From Corynespora cassiicola (Eukaryota > Ascomycota > Dothideomycetes > Pleosporales > Corynesporascaceae), in assembly GCA_022059125.1 (NCBI GenBank), contig JAEUWY010000002.1, forward strand, positions 5,208,001 through 5,272,000: 64,000 bases of DNA, written 5' to 3'. Position 1 is the stretch's first letter, and each line of letters begins with the position of its first letter. The notes beneath the pieces were generated by a model. That model ran no database searches and was not told the origin of the DNA. It was given only the letters and a program-made list of their open reading frames with translations. Positions 34,258 to 46,028 of this stretch are shown here, piece by piece. Both the position numbers and the translations under genes were made by a program.

Positions 34258-34575
34258 ATATCATATCTCAAGGGAATTAGATGTTTCAAGAACTATAGTT
34301 TTACTCGTCCTGTCATAAGCTAAAAAGCCCAGGTTGTGTTGCAAAGCGTTCACTTTCACTCCACATCATTCCAAAGTGGCTTTGACAACACGTAGAAAGT
34401 GTGAAAGCTGGTCAAAGCCAATATGTAAGATCCTTTTTTTTCATGACTTGAAACTCTTCATTACACGTCATGAACCGTGGAACTCTACCTCAACACGTTT
34501 GACAATTATCGACCAAGTCTCGCACACAGCACCACCACCTCACACCGCACCCCACCGCCACAGTAATAAAAAAAC
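34258..34575. other. Short intergenic region
   Basis: 318 nt with nothing recognisable beyond A/C-rich leader sequence immediately before the ATG at 34576. Confidence 0.5.
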
Positions 34576-35702
34576 ATGGCTGTAAGTATATAATTATCCC
34601 TAAAGCTGCCTCAGTACTAAAAACGCGAAGAAAAAGCGCGGATGCAAAGGCGGCAAAAAGCACAACACCAAAGCCAAGAACCAGGAAGACAAAAAACCAG
34701 ACGATGGAAAACCAGACGACAAGGGCCTATGCGACAGAAAGCCAGATGCGTAAGTAATCTTTCAGTCTCTATTCACTATTTATCAACCACCTAATCTGCA
34801 GCACCAGTGGGACAAGCGCGCCGGCCAATATCGAACGGGACACCACACCACTCAAAAACGACTTGAGAAAGCCATCCTGCTCCATAGATCCCCCTTTCAA
34901 AAACCTCGCCTTCCTAGAAGACGACCTCGAAGCCCTCGAAAACTCCTCAGACTCCTCAGGCCCCAAAGATCCCCCAAGCCCCAAGCCAGCCCCCCACCCC
35001 AAGCCCCGAAACCCCCACGACCACAGCCTCACCCCCATCGCCCCCGACCCCAACAACGAATCCGAACAAACAAAACGCACCCGCAACTTCTGGTTCGCCT
35101 GTTGCAAAGACCTCTACATCGTCCCCTCCGCCTCCGCCTCCGCCTCCGCCGCCTCCTCCCCTCCCCAACCCCTCACCCACCCCAACACCATCTCCGACCC
35201 CACCCCCAATCCCTTCACCACAGCCTCGACCCTCATAATCGAAAGCTCAAAACCTTCCTTCGGCTACGACCTCAGCACCCACGCCATCGTCCCCATCCCC
35301 CCCACCGCCTTCCTCAGCCCCACCACGCTGTTCAAAACCGGAACCCTGCATCCAAAGGCGGCGACGTGGTTCTCGCGGCTCGCGTTCCGCAACGGCGTGG
35401 CCGACGTGCGGCGGCGGCTGCGGGGCGCGCGGGGCGTCAGCAATTCGTTCGTGATGGCGCATCGGAACCAGCTGGTTTTGTTTTCGGACGATGAGATGAG
35501 GCACAGGTCGGATGTTGGGGCTATGGTTGTGGAAATGGTGGGGAAGGGGGGGTATGGGGATTTGGATTTGGGGAGGTGTGTGGTGGGGGTGCGGGAAATT
35601 GGGGAGGTGGGGTTTGTGCTGGAGGAGGTGGAGGAGTTGAAGTCGGTGGTGGTTGCAGAGGTGGTTTGTGAGTGTGGGCGTTGGGGAGGGGAGCAGGAGT
35701 GA
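34576..35702 (+). CDS. Lys- and Pro-rich protein of unknown function (341 aa, tiny first exon)
   Basis: Exons 34576-34581, 34631-34749 and 34802-35702. The first coding exon is only ATG GCT; its intron has GTAAGT, a near-perfect TACTAA branch site and AAG acceptor, and gives MAKKRGCKGGKKH in frame. Residues 1-45 are strongly basic then mixed charge (repeated K-P-D-D). A Pro/Ser-rich low-complexity section follows, including a Ser-Ala repeat at about residues 140-150. The last 150 residues look folded (FGYDLSTHAIVPIPPTAFLS, WFSRLAFRNGVADVRRRLRG) and end in an acidic Val-rich tail. No family recognised. Codon use is strongly C-ending in the first half and G/T-rich in the last 200 nt, an odd internal contrast. 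Confidence 0.65.
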
Positions 35703-36252
35703 TGATCCGGTCGGTGGAGAGGAGGATTGGTATTGGAGCTTACTAGATAGAGTTTTGCAGGGTTCAGGGCCTGGAGTGATGGTTACATGCAGCCTGATTA
35801 GATACGGAGACGCAAAATCTTCTAGGGTATGATCTGCATTTTCGGCCTTGGTAGCCTAGCTCAAGTAAATGATGATGCATATGAAACAGCTGGCTGTAGC
35901 ATTCACACATAGTAAGGGGTATATGAAAAAGCGAGGGCTTTATGAGGAGAAAAGAAGAGATGATATATACACAACCGACCTTGATAAAACGACGTTCAGC
36001 TGCAGTTGTGACACCTGTCCGTACTATTACAAGCGATACCTGGAATTAGAATAAGAAAAAAGACCTCATGTAGAAAAAAACGGCCCAAATTGGGGCGAGC
36101 CCTAGGAAATGGTATATCATGTGAAGTCGAAAGTTGCACAGCTGCATTCAATTGGAGATGAAGAGCAAAACAAAACAAAAGGAGTGTAGATCCAGAAGAG
36201 GAAAATCCAGAAGGGGTACTAGTCGCAACCCTGGAATATTTAGGGATGGAAA
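35703..36252. other. Convergent intergenic region
   Basis: 550 nt between two 3' ends, AT-rich with no supported gene; a 61-codon frame at 35869-36054 has no features. Confidence 0.5.
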
Positions 36253-37543
36253 TTATTGTATCATCCATTGACATCGGCAGCTGTTTGCCAAAGGCATTGG
36301 CTGCATCTTGGAAACCGTCATGTTGGTATTAGCCCGAGGAATTTGGCGCACGGAGCCATCATCAACTAGACTGAGCATTATCGGGGTAGATTCCCGTATA
36401 AGTGTCCCATCTGATGTGACATTCATCTTTTGGCAATATGGTTGCGTGCTGTTGCGCGTTCGTTGCTCGGTAATCTTGAGAACATAGGGAAAATATGGCA
36501 ATTCCGCGGCCTGCGTATCGTTTCCTATACTCGTTTTCAAAGTTTTGTTCGCCGAGCTAGATTTTTGGTCGACATAGATAAACCCTTCTAGCTGGGTTTC
36601 ATTGAAAGCGCATTGCCATACACTATCTCCGGGCTCCACTTTTGTCGAGGAGTCGGTTGTAGGAACTCGGATTTCACCTTGGGGACCGAGGGCCTCTTCC
36701 CGAAGTATGACTGTGCGATTATAAGATGTATGGAAATAGTATGCTGGACCATTTGCTGAATTCGAAGGGCTCATCAGTTGCTCTAGCTCTACAGGCTCTA
36801 TGCTGTAGGGCTGTAGTCCAAGAACCCCGCTATTGGATCCACTTAGAGGGCCGAGTGACACTATTGTTAGGGTTGATTGATCCGAAGATGATGGAAGAAC
36901 ATTTAGCTGAATCAATTGATCCGAAGTGCAGCCCCAAGCCAGAGACTCATTGCTTTTTGCAAGACAAGCCCAGCTTTGTTGTTGAACATTACCCAGAGGA
37001 ACCACAAATGTCCCACGTTTAATTGAGGGAAAATCCGGCATCGGGGACAAGTTGCTCGGATCGATGGATTGAGTATTGGTAGCTTCATTCGATCTATTTT
37101 TCATGTCAGCGTGAGAGTGCTTACCCATGTGCGTACCATGGAGCATACTTTTTGGAGGATTCCCCTTTCGTTGCCAGCAGACTTAAACCAACGGTCAGTG
37201 CCACGACTGCCAGTGAACTGACCACGAGCCAGGTTTTCTGTTTTGAAGACAATCGCGACCACCTTGATTGAGGTATCCTTGGCAGCGGTTTGGTCGAAAG
37301 GGCAGTGCCCGAGTTTGGAACTACTTCCTTTTCTTCCGTGCCGGGTGACAATATCTTGGCGTACGAACCGTTTTGTCTCTCGATTGGGACAAGTTCGATT
37401 CCGTCTTCATAAGGTGTTGCGCTTGTGTCTGCTGTATATGTCTTGGAGATTTCTCTCTTTAGGTACTCTGCTGGGAATGTGGTATGAATACTGGGTAAGG
37501 CAACGCTCGGTATGCTGTTCAAAGGCCTGCGTGGGATCCGCAT
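36253..37543 (-). CDS. Type II single-pass membrane protein, fungal-specific (419 aa)
   Basis: Exons 37543-37125 and 37093-36253 on the minus strand. Residues about 1-105 are cytosolic and Pro/Ser/Thr-rich (S-T-K-P-L-P-R-I-P repeats of basic-proline type). One transmembrane helix follows (TWLVVSSLAVVALTVGLSLLA), and then an ectodomain of about 280 residues with many N-x-S/T sites (NRT, NES, NET, NKT, NST, NVT, NMT) and several Cys. This matches a widespread uncharacterised ascomycete membrane family (possibly DUF7820, from memory). An in-frame TAG just upstream supports the ATG at 37543. The intron is only 31 nt in the simplest model; a 70-nt version (37124-37055) also keeps frame and drops 13 residues. 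Function unknown. Confidence 0.7.
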
Positions 37544-39827
37544 GGAGGTCGACTAGGCCGTAGCCACTGATATTCGGATACATGAAACGAAAAAAAAAAA
37601 AATAGATGTTGGGTCTCAGAAAGAAGGACTGTTAGTGCCGGCCAGCGCCACTGACTAACAATAGAGGCCTAACAAGAAGAGGACAGCATGCCGACGAAGA
37701 TAGCAAGACGCGGTCTAAAAGTATCTCCAGCATTGGAGATATATCAGGTCTTTTGGTAGCACACCGAGAGATGCCATGCAAATGCGAAGCTTTGCAGGCT
37801 GTTTCATCTGCACCGTGCCGCATCCTGGTGGAGTGCCGCCACTCGCATCGCAGGGGTCGCATTGGCGGGCTGCGAACACTGCGCCGTGGAGATTGCTGTA
37901 GTCGACCGCGAATTCATGCCCTGCACTATTACAGCCACGCTATCCAGCTCTTGGATGGGGCAGAGAATCGAGGGTTCGCGATCGAAAAGCGACGCGGAAA
38001 GGATTGGCTGTACCTTCACCTCGTCGCCAGATGTGGACCGTGCTTTAACCGCCAGAGATCCTCCACACTGCCGTTAGTGGTCGGTTTACTCGCAGCTGCG
38101 CCATAGACAAGAGCCGACCCCTCTTGAGCGTTCGGGGGCCTTTGGAATACTTACCGAGGGTTCATGAACACCTATCGTCTGTGTAACGCCCCCTCGTTGT
38201 ATGTTGCTCTGCATATACGAAGTTGGGCCGGAAACTAGACTCGCGAGCCTGGAGCACGACTCGCACCCGTGCGAAGCAGTGGCCTGAGTTGAGTAGAAAT
38301 TACTCGAACCCAGAGCGCAGGCAGAGATGTTGAAGAAAACAAAAAGAAATGAAGAATACCCACTGGAGTAGCATGCTGATGATTATGCCGACATCCTATG
38401 GCACCTCTGAATGCTACGCGGCACAGGAACGAGCTGCTTCCGACCCTCGGAGTAATCATGGGGCCAAAAGATATCGAGGTCCAGGTCGTACACTGCCCTC
38501 TAGGATCGGCTAGAGATGCGCTCTGCAGGTGCCCATACCGTAGGTTTGCACGCGCTGCCTTCTCGCCATGAATGTGCAGTATTCCAGCGTGTGACGCGGT
38601 TGGGCGCCTTGCAGAAAGGCGACAGAGGTCCGATATCCAGCGTTAGACCCAGCGCACCTCACAGGTAATTGGCTCATCTGCGCTCAAGTCGCACAGGATA
38701 CGTCGGCGACCGAAAAGAATCGAGGCGCTGGGATGTACACGAGAGTCGAAACTTGGGGTCCTTGTCTCACGCCGCGAAAATACTCGCTTGGGTGTGGGCA
38801 ATAGTTGACAGTAGTCCACATGGATTGTACATGAGGTATGAATCATCTTGCGATAACGGACCTAGAGAGCTTCGTGTGTGAGAATTGGGATGGTAACATC
38901 AGCCGCGACAGAGCAAGTCCGATGGGGTAGGGAGACATGGAGCATCGAGAGCGTATCTAGGCCCTCAAGGGCCCAGGTGCGCGAACAACGCTATTCCTGA
39001 TCGGATCTGCCGAGGTTCCGATAAGATAGCCGCACCTCCGGCTTGAGTCTCCAGACGCCCCTGTGGAGAACCCCAACATGCTGTGTACGAATGGGGAAGC
39101 CGAGATCACTCTGTGCAGCTCGAGCCGCGAGTGATTAGAACTCCTGAAGGGTTCAGCCCCAAGCATCCCCGCAAAGGGGCGCGGACAGGGTTGCGAATCC
39201 CGAATTACCGGCTACTTTGCCGGGGCCGTTCCTGACTTTGCAGGTACCGCCCAACTGGGCACAGGCACCGGACAGTATTGAGTGAATCCAAAAGTCCATT
39301 GGTTTCGAAGGCCATATTTCGCAAGCTTTGGGCGCCTCTGCTGCTCAAGCCAAATCCCGTCCTTGTGACGAAAGACTTTCGTAACGACGTGGTGCCTTCG
39401 AGTTCTCAACCGAGCCTAGCAGCATCCACCACCCTCCCAATGCTTTACGGGTCTCGTAAAATTAATCTTGTAGCTGCGTAGCGTACTCTAGGGAAAAGAC
39501 GAAGGAACATACTACACGTACTTCGCGAACATTACTGGCATTTTTCCATATCACCAGCGAAATACATTCCCAAAAGGTTTCCCGGGTTACCCCACTTATT
39601 CCGACTACGAGTAGCTAACCGTTTGTGGTATGACTAGGATACCCTGAGACACTATGATGGGCTTCTTAGTAGCTGTCGTGAGCCTCCATTGAGCAGGTAT
39701 ATCGTAGGTTGCAATAACGGCGAGCTTGGCCGTTGCAAGTACAAGCTCCAGGAATGTATTTAAGATGCAGATTTCCTGACCAAAAGTTGATTACCAGACA
39801 CGAGTCTTTGGGAAGAATCCAGCCAAA
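37544..39827. other. Large intergenic region with no supported gene
   Basis: About 2.3 kb. Open frames up to 117 codons (37753-38106) are Arg/Cys/His-rich with no motif. A poly-A run lies at 37588-37602. I see no transposon remains, tRNA or long repeat. Confidence 0.5.
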
Positions 39828-40480
39828 ATGCACCTCAAGAACATCATTGCAAGCACTTTTCTCGTTGCCGCTGTTTCATCAGCGCCTACCGAAGAGAAGA
39901 AGATTCTCGAGGTCATTCCAGGAGAAGGTCTTCCCAGCCTTGAGTCTCTGGGCTTGACAGCCGAGTATTTATACTCTCTGCCAGCGCCCACGACACCCGG
40001 TTAGTCCTAAAATCCCTACTACACACCAATATCTAGAATCAATGGGCTAACGAAATCAAGTGCCGCGGTCTCCATTGGAAAAGCGAGTCATTCTTTGCCA
40101 GTCCAACAACTGCGCTGTGGACGATGCAATTGCCTGCTATCATTATCTGCGCAATCTTGGACGGCAAAATTGCGTCGTCAACCGTGATTCAACCTTTTGC
40201 ACTGCAGGGGGCTGTAAAATAACCGGGAAGTCGGTGCTCACTGAGAGTTCTTGGTGGTGCGTATATCGGCGTGCAGCTTGAATCATGGCAGACTGACCTG
40301 GATAGTGAACATGTCGCTGTAGGTGTTCTTGCCGTCATTGACGGATGTACCAACACAGCAGGCCGCACTGGAGGTGAGCAATGCAATTTTACAGCGGTGA
40401 GATATGGGACTAATCCGACACTAGGTCGCGACGTTGCATATGGCAATGGGAACTTGCTTGTGGATACTCTGCGCCGCTAA
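39828..40480 (+). CDS. Small secreted Cys-rich protein with Kex2-type propeptide (180 aa)
   Basis: Exons 39828-39999, 40061-40256 and 40306-40480 join in frame (introns 61 and 49 nt; donors GTTAGT and GTGCGT). A signal peptide (HLKNIIASTFLVAAVSSA) is followed by an acidic propeptide of about 45 residues and a Leu-Glu-Lys-Arg site, the usual Kex2 cleavage signal. The mature part of about 110 residues then begins with nine Cys including C-x4-C, and has G-R-T-G-G and a Gly/Asn-rich end. This is the layout of processed fungal effectors and killer-type proteins, but I cannot assign a family: Ecp2/Hce2 and KP4 were considered and fit only loosely. It sits alone between non-coding DNA and a phosphoesterase gene. 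Confidence 0.72.
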
Positions 40481-40758
40481 AGTACCACGTTTTGACTAGC
40501 ATGATTCGTAGTTGAACTCAAGCGTCCAAATTTCAAATCATTGCTATCCGCGACATTGTGAAGAGGATCCACCGTGCTTTGCTTTATTTGGTGACCATAG
40601 GCTAGGGAGGGGGTCCCAGCTTCCATGCTGATCCGGCGAGCTAGCGTGAACTTGGGCCAGCCGATGCCCCGCAATTCGAGTCTGCTGTCGCAAATCTTTC
40701 TGTGAGGTACGTACAACACTGCAGAGATCTCCGATCCCCAGCCCCCCTACTCGTGACA

Positions 40759-41628
40759 ATGCATGGATCAAGGTCGATTTTCTCGGGCCAGTCGTCCCGA
40801 ACAACTTTCCAGATCATGTCGGACTTGCATCTCGAAGTTGGCCAACAATACTCCACATTCAACATCGATGCCTACGCAGATTATCTCATCTTAGCAGGGG
40901 ATGTAGGCCGGTTGGTAGACTATGAGTCTCTCTTGGGCTTCTTGAAGACTCAGACCGACCAATTCAAGCGTGTGTTCTACGTCCTCGGAAATCACGAGTT
41001 TTATGGTGGTACATACGATGCCGGCTTGCAAACTGCGGCGAGGCTTGAAAAAGAACCTAGCTTAAATGGGCGGCTGGTTCTGTTACATCGGACCCGCTAT
41101 GAGGTTCCCGAGTCCAACATCTCCATCTTGGGGTGTACCCTATGGTCCAGCATTCATTCATCGGCAGCAGAAATTGTCCGATCCAAAGTCAAAGATCATC
41201 GAAACATACAGAATTGGACCATCGAGCAACATAACGCGAACTTTGCATTCGACGAAGAGTGGCTCCGAAACGAAGTAGAGGCCATTCGGAGTGAAGACAG
41301 TGAGATGGATGACCCGAAGACGACGCGTGCGATACTCGTCATCACGCATCATGCTCCATCTGTCGAGGGCACGTCGAGTCCAAAGCATAGCAACAACCCT
41401 TGGACTTGTGCATTCGCTTCAGATGTAGTTTCGAAAGGAGAATGGCCTGGCGTAAAGTCTTGGGTTTTTGGGCACACACATTACACTACGGAGTTCGAGA
41501 AAGATGGGATCAATGTCGTGAGTAACCAACGAGGTTATGTGATAAGAGAATCCGGAGGGGATTACGCCGGAATTGAGAAGAGCCAGGTACATAGTTTCGA
41601 CCCCAAGAAAGTGTTGGTCATGCCATGA
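40759..41628 (+). CDS. Calcineurin-like metallophosphoesterase (289 aa)
   Basis: A single exon. The metal-binding motifs are all present in order: MSDLHLE (D-x-H), LAGDVGR (G-D-x-x), LGNHEFY (G-N-H-E), THHAP (H) and FGHTHY (G-H-T-H), defining a two-metal phosphoesterase. I chose the ATG at 40759 (gacaATGC), 19 codons inside the longest frame, because the protein then starts shortly before the first motif, as in relatives (T-F-Q-I-M-S-D-L-H-L-E); 40702 is possible. Such fungal enzymes are usually annotated as Ser/Thr phosphatase-like or cyclic nucleotide phosphodiesterase-like, but the substrate cannot be read from sequence. No signal peptide, so probably cytosolic. Confidence 0.88.
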   Translation: MHGSRSIFSGQSSRTTFQIMSDLHLEVGQQYSTFNIDAYADYLILAGDVGRLVDYESLLGFLKTQTDQFKRVFYVLGNHEFYGGTYDAGLQTAARLEKEPSLNGRLVLLHRTRYEVPESNISILGCTLWSSIHSSAAEIVRSKVKDHRNIQNWTIEQHNANFAFDEEWLRNEVEAIRSEDSEMDDPKTTRAILVITHHAPSVEGTSSPKHSNNPWTCAFASDVVSKGEWPGVKSWVFGHTHYTTEFEKDGINVVSNQRGYVIRESGGDYAGIEKSQVHSFDPKKVLVMP

Positions 41629-42957
41629 TAGGTCGATAATACTCATCCCGTTGGACGAATTGGATCAAGTCGGACCATTGAACGACCATTGCAGTTGATT
41701 GAATGACTCTGGAAGCTTTCAGACCTCCTGCTTAGGAAATACCTAGGTACCCTTGGACTGCGACGTTGTGAAAAGCACCGTCACGTGAATGATGATGCTG
41801 TCGCAAGCTGGGAAAGTGCGATGAGACGACATGATACAAGCTTGGAAGCTGTTTCACTCCCTAACGTCGGTCCACCAAGACTCGTCACCTGAACACGACA
41901 AACTCACATCATTCATCACGAGGTACCTATTCCGAACACTGGCTCACCATGCGCTTGGCAAGGATGATCCGGCCAACCTCCCCGACCCCGGGCTACTTTG
42001 CGCGCACGGCTTCACCAGCTTTTCAGCCCCCAATCGCCACGTGCATGATGCCGACGCACGAGAAAAAAAGGCAACATGCAACATATGCTGTGCTTACGAT
42101 CAAATTGAGATTTTTTTTTTCTTTAATCGGTAGAACAGAGTTTCAAGATCAGGCCAAAATTAGGCCTCCGCGGCGACTGAGCTGGCACGTTGATCGCAAA
42201 ACAAAGCACGACAACGAAGCAGACTTCACAAGATCAGAAGAATACATTTTAGACTGCAATCAGGTCCTGGCCATGCTATAGGGCGGCTCTCTAAATCGAC
42301 CTCGCTGCCCCGCATTTGGACCATTCCAGCCATGGTTCACACCACGGCACGTTGGCGCGAGTTTGTTTTGAGCCCTCACCGACTCACATTGCGCATCCAG
42401 CTCTGTGACTAAGCCCCCATCAAGATTTGGAACAATGTTATCGCACACAGCATTTTCTTGGACTGCGGGGGAGCTGCAGCAAACCTGGCTAGATTTGAGG
42501 CTATAAAGTGAGCGGAGGCTGTGGCGGAGCTGGACTCGTAGCTTGTCTCTGCACACCCTCAGCCTGGCCTGGGAGGCCATATCTAATTTGGTAAGCTTGC
42601 ATCTTGGGTCCCTCTAGGATTTGACCACGAGCATGCTTCTAAAAGTGGCTTGCCCAAGGCTGAGATCTACACTCGCGCATTGGCTGGTTCCAACTTCGCA
42701 TGCTCTAGTATGGCGCTGACGGACGATCGCCTGGGACCGACCGCACCACCGGCGCCGATATCATCGTCAGCTCGAACAAAAATACCAGTAAAGATGAGAG
42801 GCTGGTCTTAATATACTTAAAGACCATAACCCAGCTCCAAGGATCACTCATCACCTTCGTACTTGAGCATCAATCATCTAGCCCAGAGCCCAGCTTCGCC
42901 ATCCCCACAACCACAATACAGTTGCTCACCCAAACCTGACTTATTAGAGCAGAAAAG
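41629..42957. other. Intergenic region
   Basis: No gene is supported in 1.3 kb; frames at 41831-42281 and antisense 42580-42260 have no motifs. The part before 42958 has TATAAA at about 42500 and A/T-rich sequence at about 42810 as promoter candidates for the next gene. Confidence 0.5.
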
Positions 42958-43671
42958 ATGGGGTATCTTTTGATATTTCTGTCCAACGCTTTGCTTTCGG
43001 CCCTATCCATAACCAATCTGGGCCTGATCAGTTCCATGGTGGGCTTCCTTCACCACGAAAAAGACCATGTCGGCACGTACCGGGTGGACTGGCCCGACAA
43101 TACAGTACATTTAAAGGTCCTGCCCGAGCATCTATGGGTAGACCAAGGGCATACGAGCAATGGAGTAGCGGGTTATGGATTTTTCCTGGGCCTATTCGGT
43201 TTGTACGTCGCGTGGAGGCAAAAGAAGCGACAGGGGAACGTAAGCTGATCATTTCTCCAATGACCTCAAGTCTCGTCTGACTCTGCGCAGAAGCCTTCCA
43301 AGACTCTTTCTGCCCTGTGCATCCTACTGTTCCTGGCGGTCCTCTTTACCCTTTCTGCAATCATCTTTGTTTACCTCGTCACGTACCAAACAGACGGCCA
43401 GCAAATCTCTCCGGCCGTTGCGCAGTCGGATGTCGCCTACCCGGCCGACAAATGGACGCCCGAGACGTGGTTCCTGTCTGTGCTGGACCTCCCGCTTGCC
43501 GATCCGGCCCAACGCCACAACATCCACTGCAAGGTGGTCAACATGAAGGTCTGGCGATGGATGCTTCTTCCCATTTTTGCTGTCGATGTTCTTGCTTTTG
43601 CGTTCAGCACGGTCGAATTGATAAAGCAGAGGAAGGGTATGAGGCAGCCTCCGTTCAAGTTTGAAAATTAG
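42958..43671 (+). CDS. Four-helix membrane protein, function unknown (220 aa)
   Basis: Exons 42958-43239 and 43291-43671 (51-nt intron, GTAAGC, branch CTGAC). Four hydrophobic segments: residues 2-27 (LLIFLSNALLSALSITNLGL), about 70-86 (GVAGYGFFLGLFGLYVA), about 101-125 (LCILLFLAVLFTLSAIIFVY) and about 185-207 (WMLLPIFAVDVLAFAFSTVE). Basic loops (R-Q-K-K-R-Q and the C-terminal K-Q-R-K-G) place both on the cytosolic side. The extracytosolic loop between helices 3 and 4 is about 60 residues. The pattern resembles fungal SUR7/claudin- or MARVEL-like proteins of unknown function, without their signature residues. Confidence 0.72.
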
Positions 43672-44913
43672 GTGCATGTGCTTACAGCTCTGTAGATGGA
43701 GAAGGAGATGCAGAGCAAATGGCACATTTAATGCCCTATGAGAACACTTGCTGGCAGCCAGATCATAGTCATCACAGTGGACACATGGGGGACGCTGCTC
43801 AGCCCCTTGTGGACTCTTGGAAGCCAGGTCATCGTCGTTTTGAAAGCGGAGCATAGCGAGCGAGTTTTTTTCGGTTTGTTTTTCTTGAATACCCGGTCTT
43901 TTTTTTGTTATCGTTGCATTTGAGGAGTTTGTTTGTCGCTCATTGGGAAGGAAAAGGGTACATGTATCTAACGTGGATGAAATGTGTAATTTGTTATCAG
44001 CTATCTGATGCTGCCACAATGTGTTGAGATGCCAGGGCTCTGTTGACTTTCGGCTGAACCACGCGCGATCACAAGCTAATGGCCCTCCGACATCCTGGCT
44101 AGCGAATGCTTGTATGGCCGCAGACTAACCGGGAATAACGATCAGATGCCAAAATACCAGAAAGTCGGCGAAAACACATTTTGGGTGGAAACTGCATTTG
44201 TCGAGTGAGGGGGAGAGCTGGAGGTGTGTCTTGTTCGCCACAGCCAGAGAAGAAGATGCTGCTTCCCCAGACACCCCCAGGTTTCATTCCCCAGAAAAGG
44301 CACCGCACATGACGGCCATTCGCTAATCGTTTGGAGGGATTTTCGCCTACGCGATTTGAGCGTCACGCGGGCATGTACTTGGAGCCCATAGGGCATGGGA
44401 CCACCGAACTGCACGTTCACTGTCATCCGGCACCCAATTTCACAAGACAACCCTGCGTCCCCATGAACACATCAAGCTCGACAAACCCCCCAAAGACCGC
44501 CCAAGACATCGCACAATACCTGCAATCCCAAACCCAAGCCCAAAGCGCATATTCTTGCGAGCAGACCCGCTCAACAGGCACGGCGCGCACCCCACCCACA
44601 TTGGGCCAAGCTTAGCGAGGCTGCCTGCACGAACCTACCTCGGCGGCCTCAACCGTTGACCGAAAAAAAAGAGTGCCCCGCGGCTCAACCGCAATCCCTC
44701 CCTCCCATCGCAAGCGGGTCCCGGGCCCCCCCTACTACCTTCCCTGCCTCCCATCCCTTAAGTATCGCCCCCGACCGGCCCCCAATCGCCTCCCGCCGCA
44801 GACGAATGCTGCACCGCGCACCGCCCATCTAGACCGACGCAATCTCCTCCACGCCAACCACCACACAGACACCTCCGCGCAAACACCACCGCCCGACCGC
44901 CCGCCCGCCCGCA
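43672..44913. other. Intergenic region upstream of the acyltransferase
   Basis: No gene is supported. An antisense frame of 231 codons (44019-43324) mostly mirrors the previous gene. The last 250 nt are C-rich leader sequence. Confidence 0.5.
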
Positions 44914-46028
44914 ATGAGCTGGCTGCTCTACGCCATGGCCGGCCCGCCGCTCATCATCCTGTTCCTGCGCGGCCTGTCTGCAGTGCTGCCGCGGAGGCTG
45001 GGCGACACGCTCGCGTTTGCCGCCTTTAGCCTCACGTCTGTGATTATGCTGTGCGTGTGCGCGAGCTACGGCGTCGTGGCGAGCATCGCGCTGCGGGTGG
45101 TGGGGTACGGGGGCTTGAGCCAGTGGACGGTTGCGAGGGCGTTCAAGTGGACCATGTGGCTGAGCACGGGGGTTACGTTCCGGGTGAATGATAGTGGGAG
45201 GATTGAGGGGGGGAGGAGGGGTGGGGAGGAGGCCTTGTTGACGAGGCCGGCCGTGTTTGTGGGGAACCATCAGACGTGAGTGTTTTTCTTCTTGGGCTGG
45301 GGGTGGTGTGGAAAGATTGTGGAGTTGGAGGAGGAGGAGGACTCGTTTGGGATGGGAGAATGGCTTGCTGACGTGGAAACAGTGAACTCGATGTCCTCAT
45401 GCTCGGCTGCATCTTCCCCAAGTACACCTCGGTGACCGCCAAAAAGTCCCTAAAATTCGTCCCATTCCTGGGCTGGTTCAGTGCGTGCTCCCCTCCCCTC
45501 CCCTCCCCTCCCCTCCCCAACCGCGCTCCAAAGCTTACCCTCCCCTTCCCAGTGGCCCTCTCCAAGACCGTCTTCATCGACCGCGCCAACCGCGCCACGG
45601 CGCGCGCGGCCTTCGACAGCGCCGCCCAAACCATGCGCACCGAGCGCCAATCCGTCTTCATCTTCCCAGAGGGCACGCGCTCGTACACGGACAAGCCCGA
45701 GCTCCTCCCCTTCAAGAAGGGCGCCTTCCACCTCGCCGTCCAGGCCCAGGTCCCCATCGTGCCCCTCGTCAGCGCAAACTACGCACACGTCCTCGACGTC
45801 AAGAACCGCCGCTTCACCCCCGGCGTCATCGACGTCAGCGTCTTGCCCGCCATCCCCACAAAGGGCCTCACTGCCGCCGATGTGGATGGCTTGGTGCAGA
45901 GGACGCAGGATGCTATGCTCGCGGAGCTTGTCAGACTGAGTCATGTTACGGGCACGGGGAATGGGGTGCCGTTGCCGCGGGCGTCGGGCGTCGAGAAGGA
46001 GGGTGCGGAGCTGAGGAAGAGAATCTAG
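44914..46028 (+). CDS. SLC1: 1-acyl-sn-glycerol-3-phosphate acyltransferase (311 aa)
   Basis: Exons 44914-45275, 45383-45480 and 45553-46028 join in frame (introns 107 and 72 nt). It transfers an acyl chain to lysophosphatidate to form phosphatidate, at the ER membrane. Acyltransferase motifs appear in order: block I NHQTELD (NHx4D, split by intron 1), block II VFIDR, block III FPEGTRS, and block IV IVPLV. Two N-terminal hydrophobic segments (residues 1-20 and about 30-62) anchor the protein. K-K-G-A-F-H follows block III as in yeast Slc1. The second intron is C/T-rich, 72 nt and stop-free, so a gene caller could retain it. ATG at 44914 opens on M-S-W-L-L, directly before the first helix. Confidence 0.93.

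Noticed and set aside
39828..40480. Assignment of the secreted protein to KP4 or Ecp2/Hce2 families
   Set aside because: Cys spacing and key conserved segments do not line up convincingly; left as unknown.
43324..44019. 231-codon antisense frame
   Set aside because: Overlaps exon 2 of the four-helix membrane protein and reads as a shadow; no hydrophobic or catalytic pattern.
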